Shown: positions 1 to 11,308 of the stretch, piece by piece
How positions within the stretch are numbered: position 1 is the first letter of the stretch
Layout of the letters: every line of letters starts with the position of its first letter
Origin: Aphrocallistes beatrix
Taxonomy: Eukaryota; Porifera; Hexactinellida; Sceptrulophora; Aphrocallistidae
Direction of reading: 5' to 3'
NCBI GenBank assembly: GCA_963281255.1
Contig: OY725488.1
Coordinates: forward strand, 372,001-436,000
DNA length: 64,000 bases
Position numbers and translations under genes: made by a program
The notes under the pieces: model-generated
The model's input: only the letters and a program-made list of their open reading frames with translations
Told to the model about the DNA's origin: nothing
The model's database searches: none

Positions 1-3000
1 GCCACATGGGAAAGACTTTTCAACGAGAACAGTGCATTCCCCGCAGTCCTCATAGCAGAGTCTTGGTCTCCCATTTCTATCTCTGCAAGGATGTCCGCAG
101 GGGTCGTATTTCTTCTCACATTGCTTGAAGCATTCGACAGTTTCATGACTATAAGGGTGACAAAGTAGTTCACACTTGTGACCACATTCCATTCGTTCAT
201 CACATTTTGCATTGCATCCGCCGTTTCTCACCTTCCTGAAGTCTTCTGGATCCCTGACATAACTTCTTGTTTTAGGATGTTTCTGGCAGCAAAGAACTAG
301 ATTAGCACCAATATTTTCGTTGAAATTATTGATGACGTGATTCCACAAGTCATTTTTCATGGACTTACTAGCTATTCGTAAGCACTGTGCGTTTCCAATC
401 ATGTAAAATCCATTCCTGGCCCTGGATAACGCGACACATACTCTGTTATCCACCTTGCAATACCCAATGTTATTTTCTTGGTTGCTACGGACTGCAGAGA
501 AAAGAATGATCGTGTTTTCTTCGCCTTGGAATTTATCTACTGTACTCACTCTGATTTCACAATCCATTTTGCTTTTCAGGAGAAAGTCTTGGATTAGATA
601 TTTCTGTCCTTGGTAAAAAGTGAGAATCGTTATCTCTTCTTCGGTATATCCTTGTTTAGTGAGGTAGAATGCAAGTTTTGAGATGAATTTGGCTTCATGA
701 GAATTCGTGCGAGTAGTGGAGTCTCCTTTAATTGGATCTTCAAGTTTCAAATGATTGATGAAGAATATATTGGACGACATTCCCTTTACAGCGTCACGGT
801 TCAACACGACCGGGTGATCTTGAAGGAGTGGATAAATCGGTTTGATGAGACGAGAAATCTCAGGCCTCATTCTATGTTGATATTCTAGAGTGACATGCTC
901 CACTTCATTATTTATCAGCCGTTCGAAGAGCGATAGATTGAGGTTATACCTAACTGCCAGTTCGTAGACTGCGTTAGAAGGTCTCAGCTGCTGATGGTCT
1001 CCAATCAGAATGAGGTGCTCCAGCTCGCTGGAGAGACTGGAGATTATGTGTGCTTCTAGAACTTCTGCGGCCTCTTCTACGAAAATGATTCTGGGCTTGA
1101 CCCGCTTCAGTAATTCCGAGTTCTTTGCAGCACCGGTGGTCGTCATTCCAACGATTGCAGCTGTTTTCAGCACGAAAGAGTCGATTTCAATGTTTTTCTT
1201 CTGCAGCTCTGTGCTTAGCTCACAGTAGTCTCGTGAGTAAATATCGATCACCTCGTTAAGCAACATGTTCTTCTTCATTAGCCAGTAGTTGTAGAGAGTA
1301 TACCTGTCATCTATCCCCAAATCCCACACGTTGGCGCATGTACGAATGTGGTGAGGGAGGTCTGCTTCATCCGAGATACTCCCTAAATCCATTTCAAAAA
1401 GTGCTTCATCGAGTGCGATGTTTCGTTCGTCAAATTCATCCTCAGACTCAGATTTCGGTTTCTGCTGTTCTAAAAAATATCGATCATCCAAAATGTTCTT
1501 GCTAGCACAATCTTCAGTATCACTATCTTGGTCGAGAATTCTTTGAAGTTGTTTAGTTTCTTCATATTCATCCGTTTGAGGCATACTTTTATCAGATGGT
1601 AGAACAGCACCTACCACATCTTGGTCTATATGTTCACACCTGGTACTATTCTCACTAATTTCCAACCTAAAAGGATGTTCTTCTGTTGTAGAATCATTAG
1701 TTTGTATCTCTTTCAGTTCGAAGGCACTTACTCCAGAATAATCTAGCCTTCTAGAAATGATTGCCTCTCTATCGAATACTTCTTCTTCATCAGAATTCTC
1801 TTCAATGTCTGCTAATAACTTAAAATGATTTTCATCCAAAAAATATTTGTTTACATAGCCAGATGACTTTGTTACATCTTTTGATCTCTGTTTGCATTTT
1901 GCTTTTGATTCGTCTCCATACAGCCAGTAGTCACACATGGTTTTCCCCTTCTCTAAAACCTGTTTGAACTCGTTCCTCACCCTGAACATACTTTGATATT
2001 GCCGCACAGTAGCGAACCTCGCTACATCATTCTCTGAAAGAGTTTTTTCATTTATTTGATTTAAATCCACAGAAACTTTCTCGATCAAATCTTGCATTTG
2101 TTTTAACCGATTACGAATTTGTCCACAGCTAGTTCGCGTCGTACCGATATTTTTTGGAAGTTTCTCTTTCTTCTTTAAGACCCGCTTGCGTACTTCATAA
2201 AGCGTTTTTGTTTCTAAAATTTCTTGTTCAATTCTAGAGCCGATGCGAATAATATTTTCTTCGTAATCTAATAACGAAACAAGAAATTGATCGAGTGCGT
2301 GATTCGTATAGGCTACGATTAGAATGGGGAAGTCTGTCAAGCTCCTAATCGATTTGTAAGTGTTAGTTGTTTGTGACTGTTTCCAAGAATAAGATTCCAG
2401 TGATTTATTTCTTGCCGCGAGTAGGATTTTCATCGTGTGTACTCCAATGTAGGTTTTACCAGTACCAGGTGGTCCCTGGATAAGAGCCACCTGTTTGGTC
2501 AATGCAAGTCGAAGTGCCTTCTGTTGGCTGTGATCTAGTATTGTTGTGTCTGAAGGCCATTTCCCTAGTACACTGAGTTCCTCATGGTCAGGAAAAATAC
2601 CAGAGAAGTTGAATTTAGTTTCATTATTGATATATCTAGGATGAGAACATTTGGTCTCTTGTCCCAGGATGATTCTTTTCATGGGAATGTCTTCTGGGTC
2701 AACTTGTTGGATCACTGAGAGTGTGTGAGAGTAAGCTTCATAGAAGGCTGATCGAGACTCGACCATAAAATATTCTAGGCCCGGAGTGAATTCTTGTTCG
2801 TAGCCACTGAATTTAATTGATACTTGGAATCCATTGGCGAGGTTTTCTGAAGTGTCTGCCACAACAGCCCACAGGGTTGTCTCGAATATTGGCAGATTGT
2901 TGAACTTAGGTGTAATGCAGAGTAGCGTGCCAAATCTAAGCCTTGAGGTTTTGTCCCATTGTATTTTTTCAGGATTTTTAATACCATAAGGCTCAAACGA

Positions 3001-3990
3001 GATCTTATAAAGTATACCGTGCCTCGGGGAGCACTGAATTCCCAGATTTTTAACTTTATCATACATATATAAGTCTTTTCGTGCGCTCTCTGACAATGCT
3101 ATGAGGTTTTTAATCCCGGTACGAAGCGGGGATAGCATGTCTTCTCTGAGAAGCTTGAACAGAACATCCATGTACACCTCTGCTGTTGGGTAGGCGCCTT
3201 CTGTCATGAGATAGCGAAGTTTGGGGTGTTTCTGTCTGAAGATTTCATCATGAGAAGGTAGGATGGACATCTGCTGGTAAGATATACCGTAGAAATAATT
3301 GTCTGAAAATTGATCCCGTTTTGGTTTGGTGGAAACAGAATTCCTCTTTCCATTTCTTAGCCTCTTGTTTTTGTAGTGTTCGTAGAGGTCGTTGATTTTT
3401 GAACTAACGTCTGTTGGTAGTTGGGGAGTGTCAGGATCTAGTTTATTGAAGTTATAGAGCAAGTTAATACAAGCTGAAACACAAAGGCATTCGCTTGGAA
3501 AAGTTTCTAGCAAGTATTCCAGTAGATCCGTTATTCTTCTCAAGAGTTGGATATCTTCTCTGTCAAAAGAGTTGACTCCTTCAAATATATCCGATATCAA
3601 TAATGATAGATTTTGGGTAGAAGTTATCAGTTGACTGTCCGCTACTTTAGCAAACACTTTATTGAGCATTTTGCGCGTTTCATTTGTTGCAATGCCAGGT
3701 TGCAGCATGTTTTTGCAAGTGATGATATTGACGAGCGCCCGCATTACTTCTGTTTCAAGCTTTGGCGTATCGAGAATAGACTCGAAAGGCTTTGGGAAAG
3801 CTAGCAATTTTGTGGCTATGAGGTTATTATCGTTACTACTTGCCCATTCTTGACAAGTTTCAAGGTAGAGGAGCTGTTCTCTGCCTCCATATAGTCTGCT
3901 TCTCAATAATTGATGTGTAGATTTGTATTCTGTGTTCACAAAAACGATATCTCGATGCTTTTTTGATTTTGAATAATAATTGGTTGCCAT
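1..3990 (-). CDS. ZNFX1: ZNFX1-like NFX1-type zinc-finger RNA helicase (C-terminus beyond window edge)
   Basis: One uninterrupted reading frame of 1330 codons runs from ATG at 3990 to the left edge with no stop, so the C-terminus is missing. It has SF1 helicase motifs in order: Walker A GPPGTGKT (residues 506-513), Walker B VEEAAE (971-976), GDHQQLRP (about residue 993), STVDKFQGEE (about 1146) and VALSRAR (about 1183). Cys-rich NFX1-type zinc fingers begin near residue 1253 and are cut off by the window edge. In the family these are cytoplasmic or mitochondrial-surface dsRNA sensors, or small-RNA inheritance factors in nematodes. A long acidic, low-complexity stretch lies between Walker A and B. 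Human ZNFX1 is about 1900 residues, so perhaps a quarter to a third is missing. No intron is visible. It is divergent to WTAP. Confidence 0.9.
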   Translation of the reverse strand, partial: MATNYYSKSKKHRDIVFVNTEYKSTHQLLRSRLYGGREQLLYLETCQEWASSNDNNLIATKLLAFPKPFESILDTPKLETEVMRALVNIITCKNMLQPGIATNETRKMLNKVFAKVADSQLITSTQNLSLLISDIFEGVNSFDREDIQLLRRITDLLEYLLETFPSECLCVSACINLLYNFNKLDPDTPQLPTDVSSKINDLYEHYKNKRLRNGKRNSVSTKPKRDQFSDNYFYGISYQQMSILPSHDEIFRQKHPKLRYLMTEGAYPTAEVYMDVLFKLLREDMLSPLRTGIKNLIALSESARKDLYMYDKVKNLGIQCSPRHGILYKISFEPYGIKNPEKIQWDKTSRLRFGTLLCITPKFNNLPIFETTLWAVVADTSENLANGFQVSIKFSGYEQEFTPGLEYFMVESRSAFYEAYSHTLSVIQQVDPEDIPMKRIILGQETKCSHPRYINNETKFNFSGIFPDHEELSVLGKWPSDTTILDHSQQKALRLALTKQVALIQGPPGTGKTYIGVHTMKILLAARNKSLESYSWKQSQTTNTYKSIRSLTDFPILIVAYTNHALDQFLVSLLDYEENIIRIGSRIEQEILETKTLYEVRKRVLKKKEKLPKNIGTTRTSCGQIRNRLKQMQDLIEKVSVDLNQINEKTLSENDVARFATVRQYQSMFRVRNEFKQVLEKGKTMCDYWLYGDESKAKCKQRSKDVTKSSGYVNKYFLDENHFKLLADIEENSDEEEVFDREAIISRRLDYSGVSAFELKEIQTNDSTTEEHPFRLEISENSTRCEHIDQDVVGAVLPSDKSMPQTDEYEETKQLQRILDQDSDTEDCASKNILDDRYFLEQQKPKSESEDEFDERNIALDEALFEMDLGSISDEADLPHHIRTCANVWDLGIDDRYTLYNYWLMKKNMLLNEVIDIYSRDYCELSTELQKKNIEIDSFVLKTAAIVGMTTTGAAKNSELLKRVKPRIIFVEEAAEVLEAHIISSLSSELEHLILIGDHQQLRPSNAVYELAVRYNLNLSLFERLINNEVEHVTLEYQHRMRPEISRLIKPIYPLLQDHPVVLNRDAVKGMSSNIFFINHLKLEDPIKGDSTTRTNSHEAKFISKLAFYLTKQGYTEEEITILTFYQGQKYLIQDFLLKSKMDCEIRVSTVDKFQGEENTIILFSAVRSNQENNIGYCKVDNRVCVALSRARNGFYMIGNAQCLRIASKSMKNDLWNHVINNFNENIGANLVLCCQKHPKTRSYVRDPEDFRKVRNGGCNAKCDERMECGHKCELLCHPYSHETVECFKQCEKKYDPCGHPCRDRNGRPRLCYEDCGECTVLVEKSFPCG

Positions 3991-5062
3991 GGAATATTAT
4001 CCAAAAAGTCTACTGCTGCTATAGGTAATACTAAGCATATTAAGAAATTTATACTGGCGCCCAAGGCCCAACACAGATCATGTGACCATTGGAAAACCAT
4101 TTATTGTGCATTATTGACAATACGTTTGTAAAAACACTGATATTTTGACTCATGTTTGGATTTTAGAGCCTACGGGTATCATTGTGTAAGAATAGCGTCG
4201 AGCCAAGTAAGATATAATTATATTATCAAACGTTCACTGCCAAGACAATACTATTCGACCACCATAAAGTTTCCATACAAATAATGCTGAGGTGAATAAA
4301 TATCTATGAAGATTTTGTACGTATTCCAAATGTAAAAAATTCTATGTCTGTCCCGGGAGAGGATTCAGGTTCTGATCTCAGCGGGCAAGGCAAGCGTAGC
4401 GATCGGTCAGAACTAGGAGTTGGGGAAGAAGAAAAAAATCGCTAGTTGGGTATTTCAGTTGGCCACTATACATAGCATAGTCGGCAAATCAAAAACTTAA
4501 ATATTTAATTATTAGAAGTGAGCAAGCAGTGTTAGTTATTACGCCAGAATGATACAGCATCCTCATATTCTGCTTGAATATTTGTATTATACTCATGTAT
4601 TAAAAAATTCACATCATAGAGACCAGTAACAAGTAAATGTAACATCAGAGTTCTGCTGAGCTCTTACTGGTCGATTCGAGTGTGCAATTTGTGTGTTTGA
4701 AACCCAAAAGTACTTACAGGTTAAGTGCGTGATTTTTTATGAATAGACAAAATAGAATACCTTTGTGGTAATAATATTTTTGTGGCGGTCAAATATTTGA
4801 GCTCATTTTGTATGTTTATTGAGGTCAGAACTAATGCCAAGATTCGTTTATTAGCACGTTCATTAGATCCCAATCATCTTATAAATGCAAATTTTGTTTC
4901 ATAATCACAAGTTTGCTTATTAGCAGCTAATAAACCACTTTTGTTATATATCATAGGCTTTGGGGTTGAAAATTTCCAAATTGTCTTTACATATTTCAAC
5001 AATCATTTTATTCTATTGACAATATATTCTAGCACATATAGGGTACTGTGAACAATTTTTAA
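3991..5062. other. Intergenic region between divergent ZNFX1-like and WTAP genes
   Basis: About 1.07 kb of AT-rich sequence between two divergent start codons. It must hold the promoters of both genes, but I see no recognisable TATA box, repeat or RNA gene in it. Confidence 0.6.
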
Positions 5063-5839
5063 ATGTCTGAACGTTCTGAGAAATCCAAACGTCGGAACAC
5101 CGGAGAAGAAAAGGATTCAGAGCCCGGCTCCAAACGAATCAAGTTGAACTCTTCCGAACTGAAGCACATGAAGAGAGAAGAAATCGTAGTCCGGTGGCAA
5201 GAACAGGAATTGTACATTGACAACCAAGAAGCACAATTGGATCGCCTGAGAAGTAAAATCAAGCAGTTGGAGAACAAAATACAGGAGGACCACCGTAGAG
5301 AGGAGGTGCTCAACATGCGCCTCTCAACGAAAGATCAAGATCTCCAGGAGCTCATCAGTCAGGTGGACGAATTGAAGCGCGCGCAGACATCTCGAATGCA
5401 TGGACAACTCAACAACTATCCAGTGGACCCAGCTGTCAACCTTCTCTTCCAGAAGATGAAGCAGGAGTTGAAAGAGACGCAAGCTCGCTACAAGCAAGCT
5501 CAGGAAGATTTGTCTGCATGGAAGTTTACTCCAAACAGCGCTACTGGTAAAAAATTGGTCTCAAAATGTAAACAACTCATCACAGAAAATGAAGAGTTGG
5601 GCAAGCAGTTGTCGGAAGGCAGAATAGCTCGGTTGGAAACTCAACTCGCATTGCAGAAGAATTACACACAGCAGCTCAAACGCTCCAGGGAAGAGCTGAA
5701 TCAGGTCGTGCTTCAGTTGGACGAGGAACTGGAAGCTTTCCAGAGCACCGTCCTAGCTCTAGAGAACAAGATTAGTGAGAATGCCAGCAGTGAGAAGCCG
5801 AAGAGCCAGAACAAGAGTTCTAAGTCCTCTAGTAAATAG
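5063..5839 (+). CDS. WTAP: WTAP/Fl(2)d, regulatory subunit of the m6A writer complex
   Basis: Single-exon 258-residue protein starting at ATG 5063. WTAP links the METTL3-METTL14 methyltransferase to the rest of the nuclear m6A writer complex and affects splicing. The sequence is almost entirely coiled coil from about residue 40 to 240, and carries family landmarks such as WQEQELYIDNQEAQLDRL near the start, NYPVDPAVNLLFQKMKQEL in the middle and QDLSAWKF-like/KLVSKCKQL segments. It ends in a short Ser/Lys-rich tail. It is shorter than human WTAP (396 residues) because the low-complexity C-terminal tail is nearly absent, while the conserved core is complete. It converges on the calmodulin-like gene, with a large inverted repeat between their 3' ends. 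Confidence 0.93.
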   Translation: MSERSEKSKRRNTGEEKDSEPGSKRIKLNSSELKHMKREEIVVRWQEQELYIDNQEAQLDRLRSKIKQLENKIQEDHRREEVLNMRLSTKDQDLQELISQVDELKRAQTSRMHGQLNNYPVDPAVNLLFQKMKQELKETQARYKQAQEDLSAWKFTPNSATGKKLVSKCKQLITENEELGKQLSEGRIARLETQLALQKNYTQQLKRSREELNQVVLQLDEELEAFQSTVLALENKISENASSEKPKSQNKSSKSSSK

Positions 5840-5941
5840 TTTAAGATGTGCCTATACGTATGTTTGTTTTTAAGATTAATTAAAAATGAAGATATGTTCA
5901 TATTCACAAGGAAGATAACAAATTTATTTTAAATGTAAGGT

Positions 5942-6042
5942 CTGTTGCATGAAAAAATGCCTGAAAAAATGCCCCCCCATATTACATGAATATCCATGGT
6001 GGGGGCATTTTTTCACGGGGGGGGCATTTTTTCATGCAACAG
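5942..6042. repeat. Imperfect G/C-tract inverted repeat (hairpin) between convergent genes
   Basis: The left arm begins CTGTTGCATGAAAAAATGCC and the right arm ends with its reverse complement. Each arm carries two copies of TGAAAAAATGCC and a run of C (left) or G (right). The arms are about 40 nt with a spacer of about 20 nt and small indels. It lies 100 bp past the WTAP stop and 76 bp past the calmodulin-like stop on the other strand. It could be a small MITE or a 3'-end hairpin. No target-site duplication was found. Confidence 0.75.
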
Positions 6043-6117
6043 GTCTTAAAATAATTGTTATAATTTCATCATTAGATTAATTCCCAAAGTAAAAGCAGAA
6101 TCCTGGCATATTAACTC

Positions 6118-6639
6118 TTATTTGCTTGTCATTATTTTGACAAATTCTTCATAACTGATCACTCCATCTCCATCAATGTCTGCTTCTTTGATCATTTCGT
6201 AAGCTTCTTCAGCGGTTGACTCCATCCCGATAGCATTCATTACTCTCTGCAGCTCTTCAGTCGAAATGAAACCGTCTTGATTTCGATCAAACAACTAATT
6301 TTAGAAAGGTTAATTAATATAAATGCGATCTGATTCTCTCTACCTACTCGGATTTCTAAATATTACCTGGAAGGCGTTTTTTATTTCTTTTTCCACATCC
6401 ATATCATTAATCCGTCTGGCCATCATACTCACGAACTCTGCGAAGTCGATCACTCCGTTCCCATCCATATCCACATCTACAATCATCTCCTCCACCTCTG
6501 CTTCGGTAGGCTGGTGTCCTAGATTCCTCATCACTTTGATTAGTTCGTCCGCGCTAATATAACCATCCTCATTAATGTCGAACAGGCGGAATGCTTCTTT
6601 CAATTCAACTATCTGAGCCTCTTTAAGATTTTCAACCAT
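6118..6639 (-). CDS. Calmodulin-like four-EF-hand calcium sensor
   Basis: Two exons on the minus strand (6639-6367 and 6294-6118, phase 0, 72-nt intron with GTAATA donor and TTAG acceptor) join into exactly 149 residues, the length of calmodulin. Four EF-hand loops are visible: [36 protein letters not shown] and [12 protein letters not shown]. All have acidic or Asn ligands at positions 1, 3 and 5, Gly at 6, and Glu at 12, so all four should bind calcium. The ends ([17 protein letters not shown] and FVKIMTSK) and spacing follow calmodulin, but many positions differ from the near-invariant animal protein. This is probably a calmodulin-like paralogue, not the ubiquitous calmodulin. Confidence 0.9.
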
Positions 6640-7672
6640 TTCTCTATGAAGACACTATTACCATTCTGCCTTACACAATGCCAGTGTACATACTTATGCA
6701 TTTCTACACAGTGCATAATCTAGTAGAAAAACCGATACCCATTGACGTTGGTTACATACTCGCCGGCTAAGATTTCATCTACTGAATAATTCCATTTGCT
6801 CTACTACGTGTTTCTTAATCGCAGTGTCCACACTGAATGGAAATAAGGTTTATTGTATCTCTACAGTTTCAGATGGCATGACAACACGTGGTTTCTTGTT
6901 TAGGCTAGGCTGATAAGGTATTGTGTCTCTTTATTAAGGTCTCCTTATCTAACATGTTGTTCTCACCTACACACTTTGAATGTACAACGTAGCTCACAAT
7001 GAAACTTTCTTAATCCTTTCAAGTTAACTACGTGGTATCTCACTCTGTGATACAAGAGACAGCATCCTTTCTCTAGATTTGTGATCCTTGCTTTGGTTTG
7101 TTTGACGACAACCAAGCAGATATAACAGCAGGGAATTGGAAAGTGGCAGACTAAAAATATATTCTGACAGAATTATACTTGGGTATAATTAGAAGTGTTT
7201 GTAAGGCTATTTTGAGTAACATATTCATGGCTTGTAGCTCTTTGTTTTCCAGTATAAATCTTACAAAATGAGCCCATATTTGTAGATGAAAACATTTGTT
7301 AGAAGCTGAACTGTGAATTGAGAATTCAAAATTTCCTCAAAAATCTTTGAGCTGTTTCTGACAGTTTTCACTAATGAATTTAACATATTGAACCTAACCT
7401 TTCCCCAAAATATGGGAAACTCCACCAAAACATTTCTCTTTTATATTAGGAAATCTAGCATATGGAATTCTGGTGCCGATTATTTCCATTACTACTAATA
7501 TCATCAATGAACCATTTAGTTGTTATTGTGTACTTCCATATAAGGATTGAGATATAGTTTGTATTTGTAGAATGTAAGTTGTTTAACGGGAAATTTCTTG
7601 CAATGTGGTAGTTAGCATTCACAGACAAACTTTGAGTAGCAGCAGAGTTCTGTATAATATGCAGTTGAAACA
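6640..7672. other. Intergenic region between divergent calmodulin-like and HACE1 genes
   Basis: About 1 kb of AT-rich sequence upstream of both genes. I see no open frame with family similarity, no repeat structure and no clear promoter element. Confidence 0.55.
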
Positions 7673-10600
7673 ATGGAGAGAATGCAAAGACTAATTTCTA
7701 GTTTCCGGACGGGTCGCTCTGTCGACTTGCCAGCAGACAACCAGTCGGCTTACTACACCCTCTTCTCACACGTGGTCAGGAACCAGCACAAAGCTTTGAA
7801 TGACATTCTGGCAAGCAGCAACGGGAAGGCGTTTCCAATCAACATGAAGAGCGGGAGAGGTAGCAGCACACTCCTGCATGCAGCCGCCAACTCCGGCAGT
7901 GTTGAATGCATGATCATTCTCATCAAGTGCGCTACCTGATTATTTTGAGATAATAAGACGCAGTATCTTAACTACCATTGCCTAGGCACGGTGCGAACCC
8001 TAATGTCGTGGACATTAGCGGACAGACTCCCCTTTTGATCGCCTCTCGCTCCAGGAACCACAAGGCAGTCCACAAACTGATGGAAGCAGGTGCGGACGCG
8101 GCCCTCCCAGACAGATCCGGCCTCACCACGCTGCACTGGAGTGCCAGCAATGGCTCCAACGACCTGATTCAAACCATCATAACTACGGGTAAGGTGAGTC
8201 TCAGTCTGTGCGGTGGTTGCCCTGAGGTGAATCTTCTCCTTATCCAGATTCCTGTCGACATAGAGGACTCACACCTGCAATCCCCTCTGCACATGGCAGC
8301 CATGAATGGACAGCTCAGCTCGGCCACGAAGCTTCTTGAGCATGGTGCAGACATCAACAAGAAAACAATAGAAGGCATCACTCCACTGTATAACGCAGCT
8401 AAGAAGTCCCAGCACAACCTTATGGAGCTCCTCCTCCTGTCAGGAGCTGAGTACCTAGCTTGCAACAACGGCAAAACTCCCATGGATCTCATCATTGACA
8501 ACAACAGTCCTCACTCTCTCAGCGTTTTACTCAAGCACAGGCCTCATCTCCTGAGTGAGGTCATGAAGCGATTGGAAAATGATGAAGTAAGTGGCGAATT
8601 CTTGTCTGCAAAACATGTCCCATACGCCCATGTTAATTGTTCACTCTAGCTGACAGATGACAAGCTGAGAGAACTGAACACGCTCCTTGAGACTGTGTTG
8701 GAGCAGAGAGAGAGTCTCTTCTTCTACTTCCTGGACTCCAGCACAGAGCGGACTGTTGCTTCCGGAATGCAGCTCCTCTCTCAGCAGATCGACTACTCCC
8801 AAGTCAGTTCCAAACTGATCCGCCAGACCACGTGTCTGTGCAGCGTGGTGGAGAAGGTGGGGCCTCGCTACCTACAGAGGGAGAAGGAGAGGCGTGGCAG
8901 TAGGAAGACCTCCGGCAGTGAGGTACAGCGCCGTGTGTCTCCTGACACTGTCTTCCTAAAGTTCGAGGCGGTGTGGAGCACGATGGAGAGTTGGTTCCAG
9001 CTGTTCGAGCAAGAGATCTCTTCATTCAGGTCCTTAAGGGAGAGAGCTGTAGAGGAGAAAGTCATTGAGGATGTTAAGACGCCTGAAACTGAATCAAAAG
9101 CAGCTGAGAAAGAACAACCTCCTAACCACCTTTCCGTTAGTCCAAATCTGGGAGAGATCCAAGACAAAGGACATCTCCTCCAGGTAAACTAAAATAGGAA
9201 TAGGGATGACATGACTGATTGGTTATAAATAACTTATTAGGCACTTAGACAGATGAGCACTGATTCAGAAGCCAAGGAGCGAGATCCTGACATCTCTCTC
9301 AGTGATGCAGCTCTTGGCTCTATGAAGGAAATTGTGTCAGAATTCGCGGACAAACTCTGCGCGGCTCTTCACGCCTTTGCGCTGTCCTACAATTGTATAA
9401 ATAGACTGCGGAGCTACGGAAATGACACTCAAATGGAGGTGTCACAAGTCGCACCAGAAGTGATTCAGTTCTTAAACCAGTATGAACGTGTGATCAGGTA
9501 GATAGGTATACCGATATTTTAAACGACTAATTTCAGCGCATTTTTTTCATATACGATACTACGTAGGTTTCTAATAAATCGGAATCCGTGCATCATATTC
9601 GAACACTTCAGCTTTTTGCTTGCGTCTCGAGGACTGACGGATCAGTTCCTCGGCACAGTCCGCACTCAATCGTTTGAACTGAGGACGCAATGGTTCTATG
9701 AAAACCTCTACAAGATGAACAACACGAAACCTAGCACCTCTCTCTACTCAGATGAGAGCCCCATTGTCGTGGATAGGCAAGACTTCTTCAATTCTTCGTG
9801 TGGAGCCATCCTCTCTTCGCCTGCTGAGGTGTTGAAAAGAGACATCAACATACGCTTCACTGGAGAACAGGTTGGATGATTCTGCTTTTAAATTGGTTGA
9901 TGCTACAACGATTTATGTCTCTGTGTCAGGGTATGGGCGATGGTGTGAAGCGAGAGTGGTTTGATCTGCTCTCCAGCGAGTTTCTGAACCCCGACTACGC
10001 TCTGTTCACACCTTCCCCGGACGGTTCCACATTCCAGCCCAATCCCAACTCTGCCATCAATCCAGACCACTTGTCCTACTTCCGGTTTGCGGGGAAGGCA
10101 TTCGGACTAGCTCTCTACCACAAGCAGATTATCCCCGCCTATTTCACGCGCTCCTTCTACAAGCACATCTTGGCTAGGCCGCTGGACTTGGAAGACGTGG
10201 CCTCCATAGACCCGGACTATGCCAAGAACTTGAAGTGGCTCCTGGACTCGGATATCGACGAGGCAATGCTGGAGCTCACATTCTCTATCGAGGAGGACGC
10301 ATTCGGAGATCTCCAACTGGTGCGACTCAATCCATTCACGAGTTTATAAATAGTACATTTTACCTCATTGGCTATAACAATAGATCGAACTGCGTCCTGG
10401 GGGTGCCAGCATTCCAGTCACCAATGCGAACAAGCAGGAGTATGTCCAACTGGTTGCAGAGCACAGGATGGCCAGGGCTATACAGGTGCAGATAGGACAC
10501 TTCCTTGAAGGTTTTCACGAGTTTATTCCTCACGGTCTCATCAGTCTGTTTGATGAACATGAGCTAGAACTCATCATGAGCGGGACCCCAGAAATTGACT

Positions 10601-11031
10601 TGGAAGACTGGAAGGAAAATACTCAATACTCAGGGTAGGCAGACGCTCTTTCCACATTATCTATATTGAAATTTTAGTTATTTACCGAACTTAGTAACTA
10701 AACTCTATTCCATAGTTTGGAGGTGACAAGTCCACTCGTAACCTGGTTCTGGACCTACCTGGGGACACTTGACAAGCAGTCCCTCGCTCTTGTTCTCCAA
10801 TTCGTCACCGGGAGCACGAGGGTGCCGCACGGCGGGTTCACTAATCTTCAGGCATCAAGCGTTGGTTGTAAGTTCAAACTCACCAAACTAGCCTACACAG
10901 ACAGTTGCCTGCCTCAAGCTGCCACCTGTTTCAACCTGTTGAAGCTCCCAGACTATCCTTCACAGCAAGTGCTCAATGTCAGCTTTGATATCATGCTGAA
11001 GCATGGAACACAAGGATTCGAGTTCTCTTAG
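7673..11031 (+). CDS. HACE1: HACE1, ankyrin-repeat HECT-type E3 ubiquitin ligase
   Basis: Nine exons join in frame to 950 residues: 7673-7926, 7986-8193, 8248-8586, 8650-9183, 9241-9497, 9567-9870, 9930-10319, 10384-10634 and 10716-11031. HACE1 ubiquitinates active Rac1 and acts on endomembranes. Ankyrin repeats fill about residues 20-240 (for example HGANPN and [19 protein letters not shown]). A variable helical middle follows, then a HECT domain over the last 350 residues with [33 protein letters not shown] and the catalytic cysteine in [15 protein letters not shown] (Cys codon 10927-10929). Human HACE1 is 909 residues. The splice joins reproduce family continuity, such as [11 protein letters not shown] and [11 protein letters not shown]. 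Intron 2 is 54 nt, a multiple of three, and stop-free (see findings). Confidence 0.95.
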
Positions 11032-11308
11032 TCCTGCACTCTAAAAGATCTACAGCATTATGGATTTTAACACTCGAGATTTCCACATGTCATTGTGTCT
11101 AGGACAGGTTTTCTATATTTTAATATGAAAATTATATGTATATATTTTATTACGATATCATTAACTAGCACTAAGCGTAATGAAGGTGTTTAGATACCAG
11201 CATCATATTCTCCAATAATATTATTTCCAAATACTTAATTAAGTCAAACAAGAGAGATCTAATTTTGAATGATGATTTTTGTTTCTAGCTTTTGTTAAAA
11301 TTTGTCTG

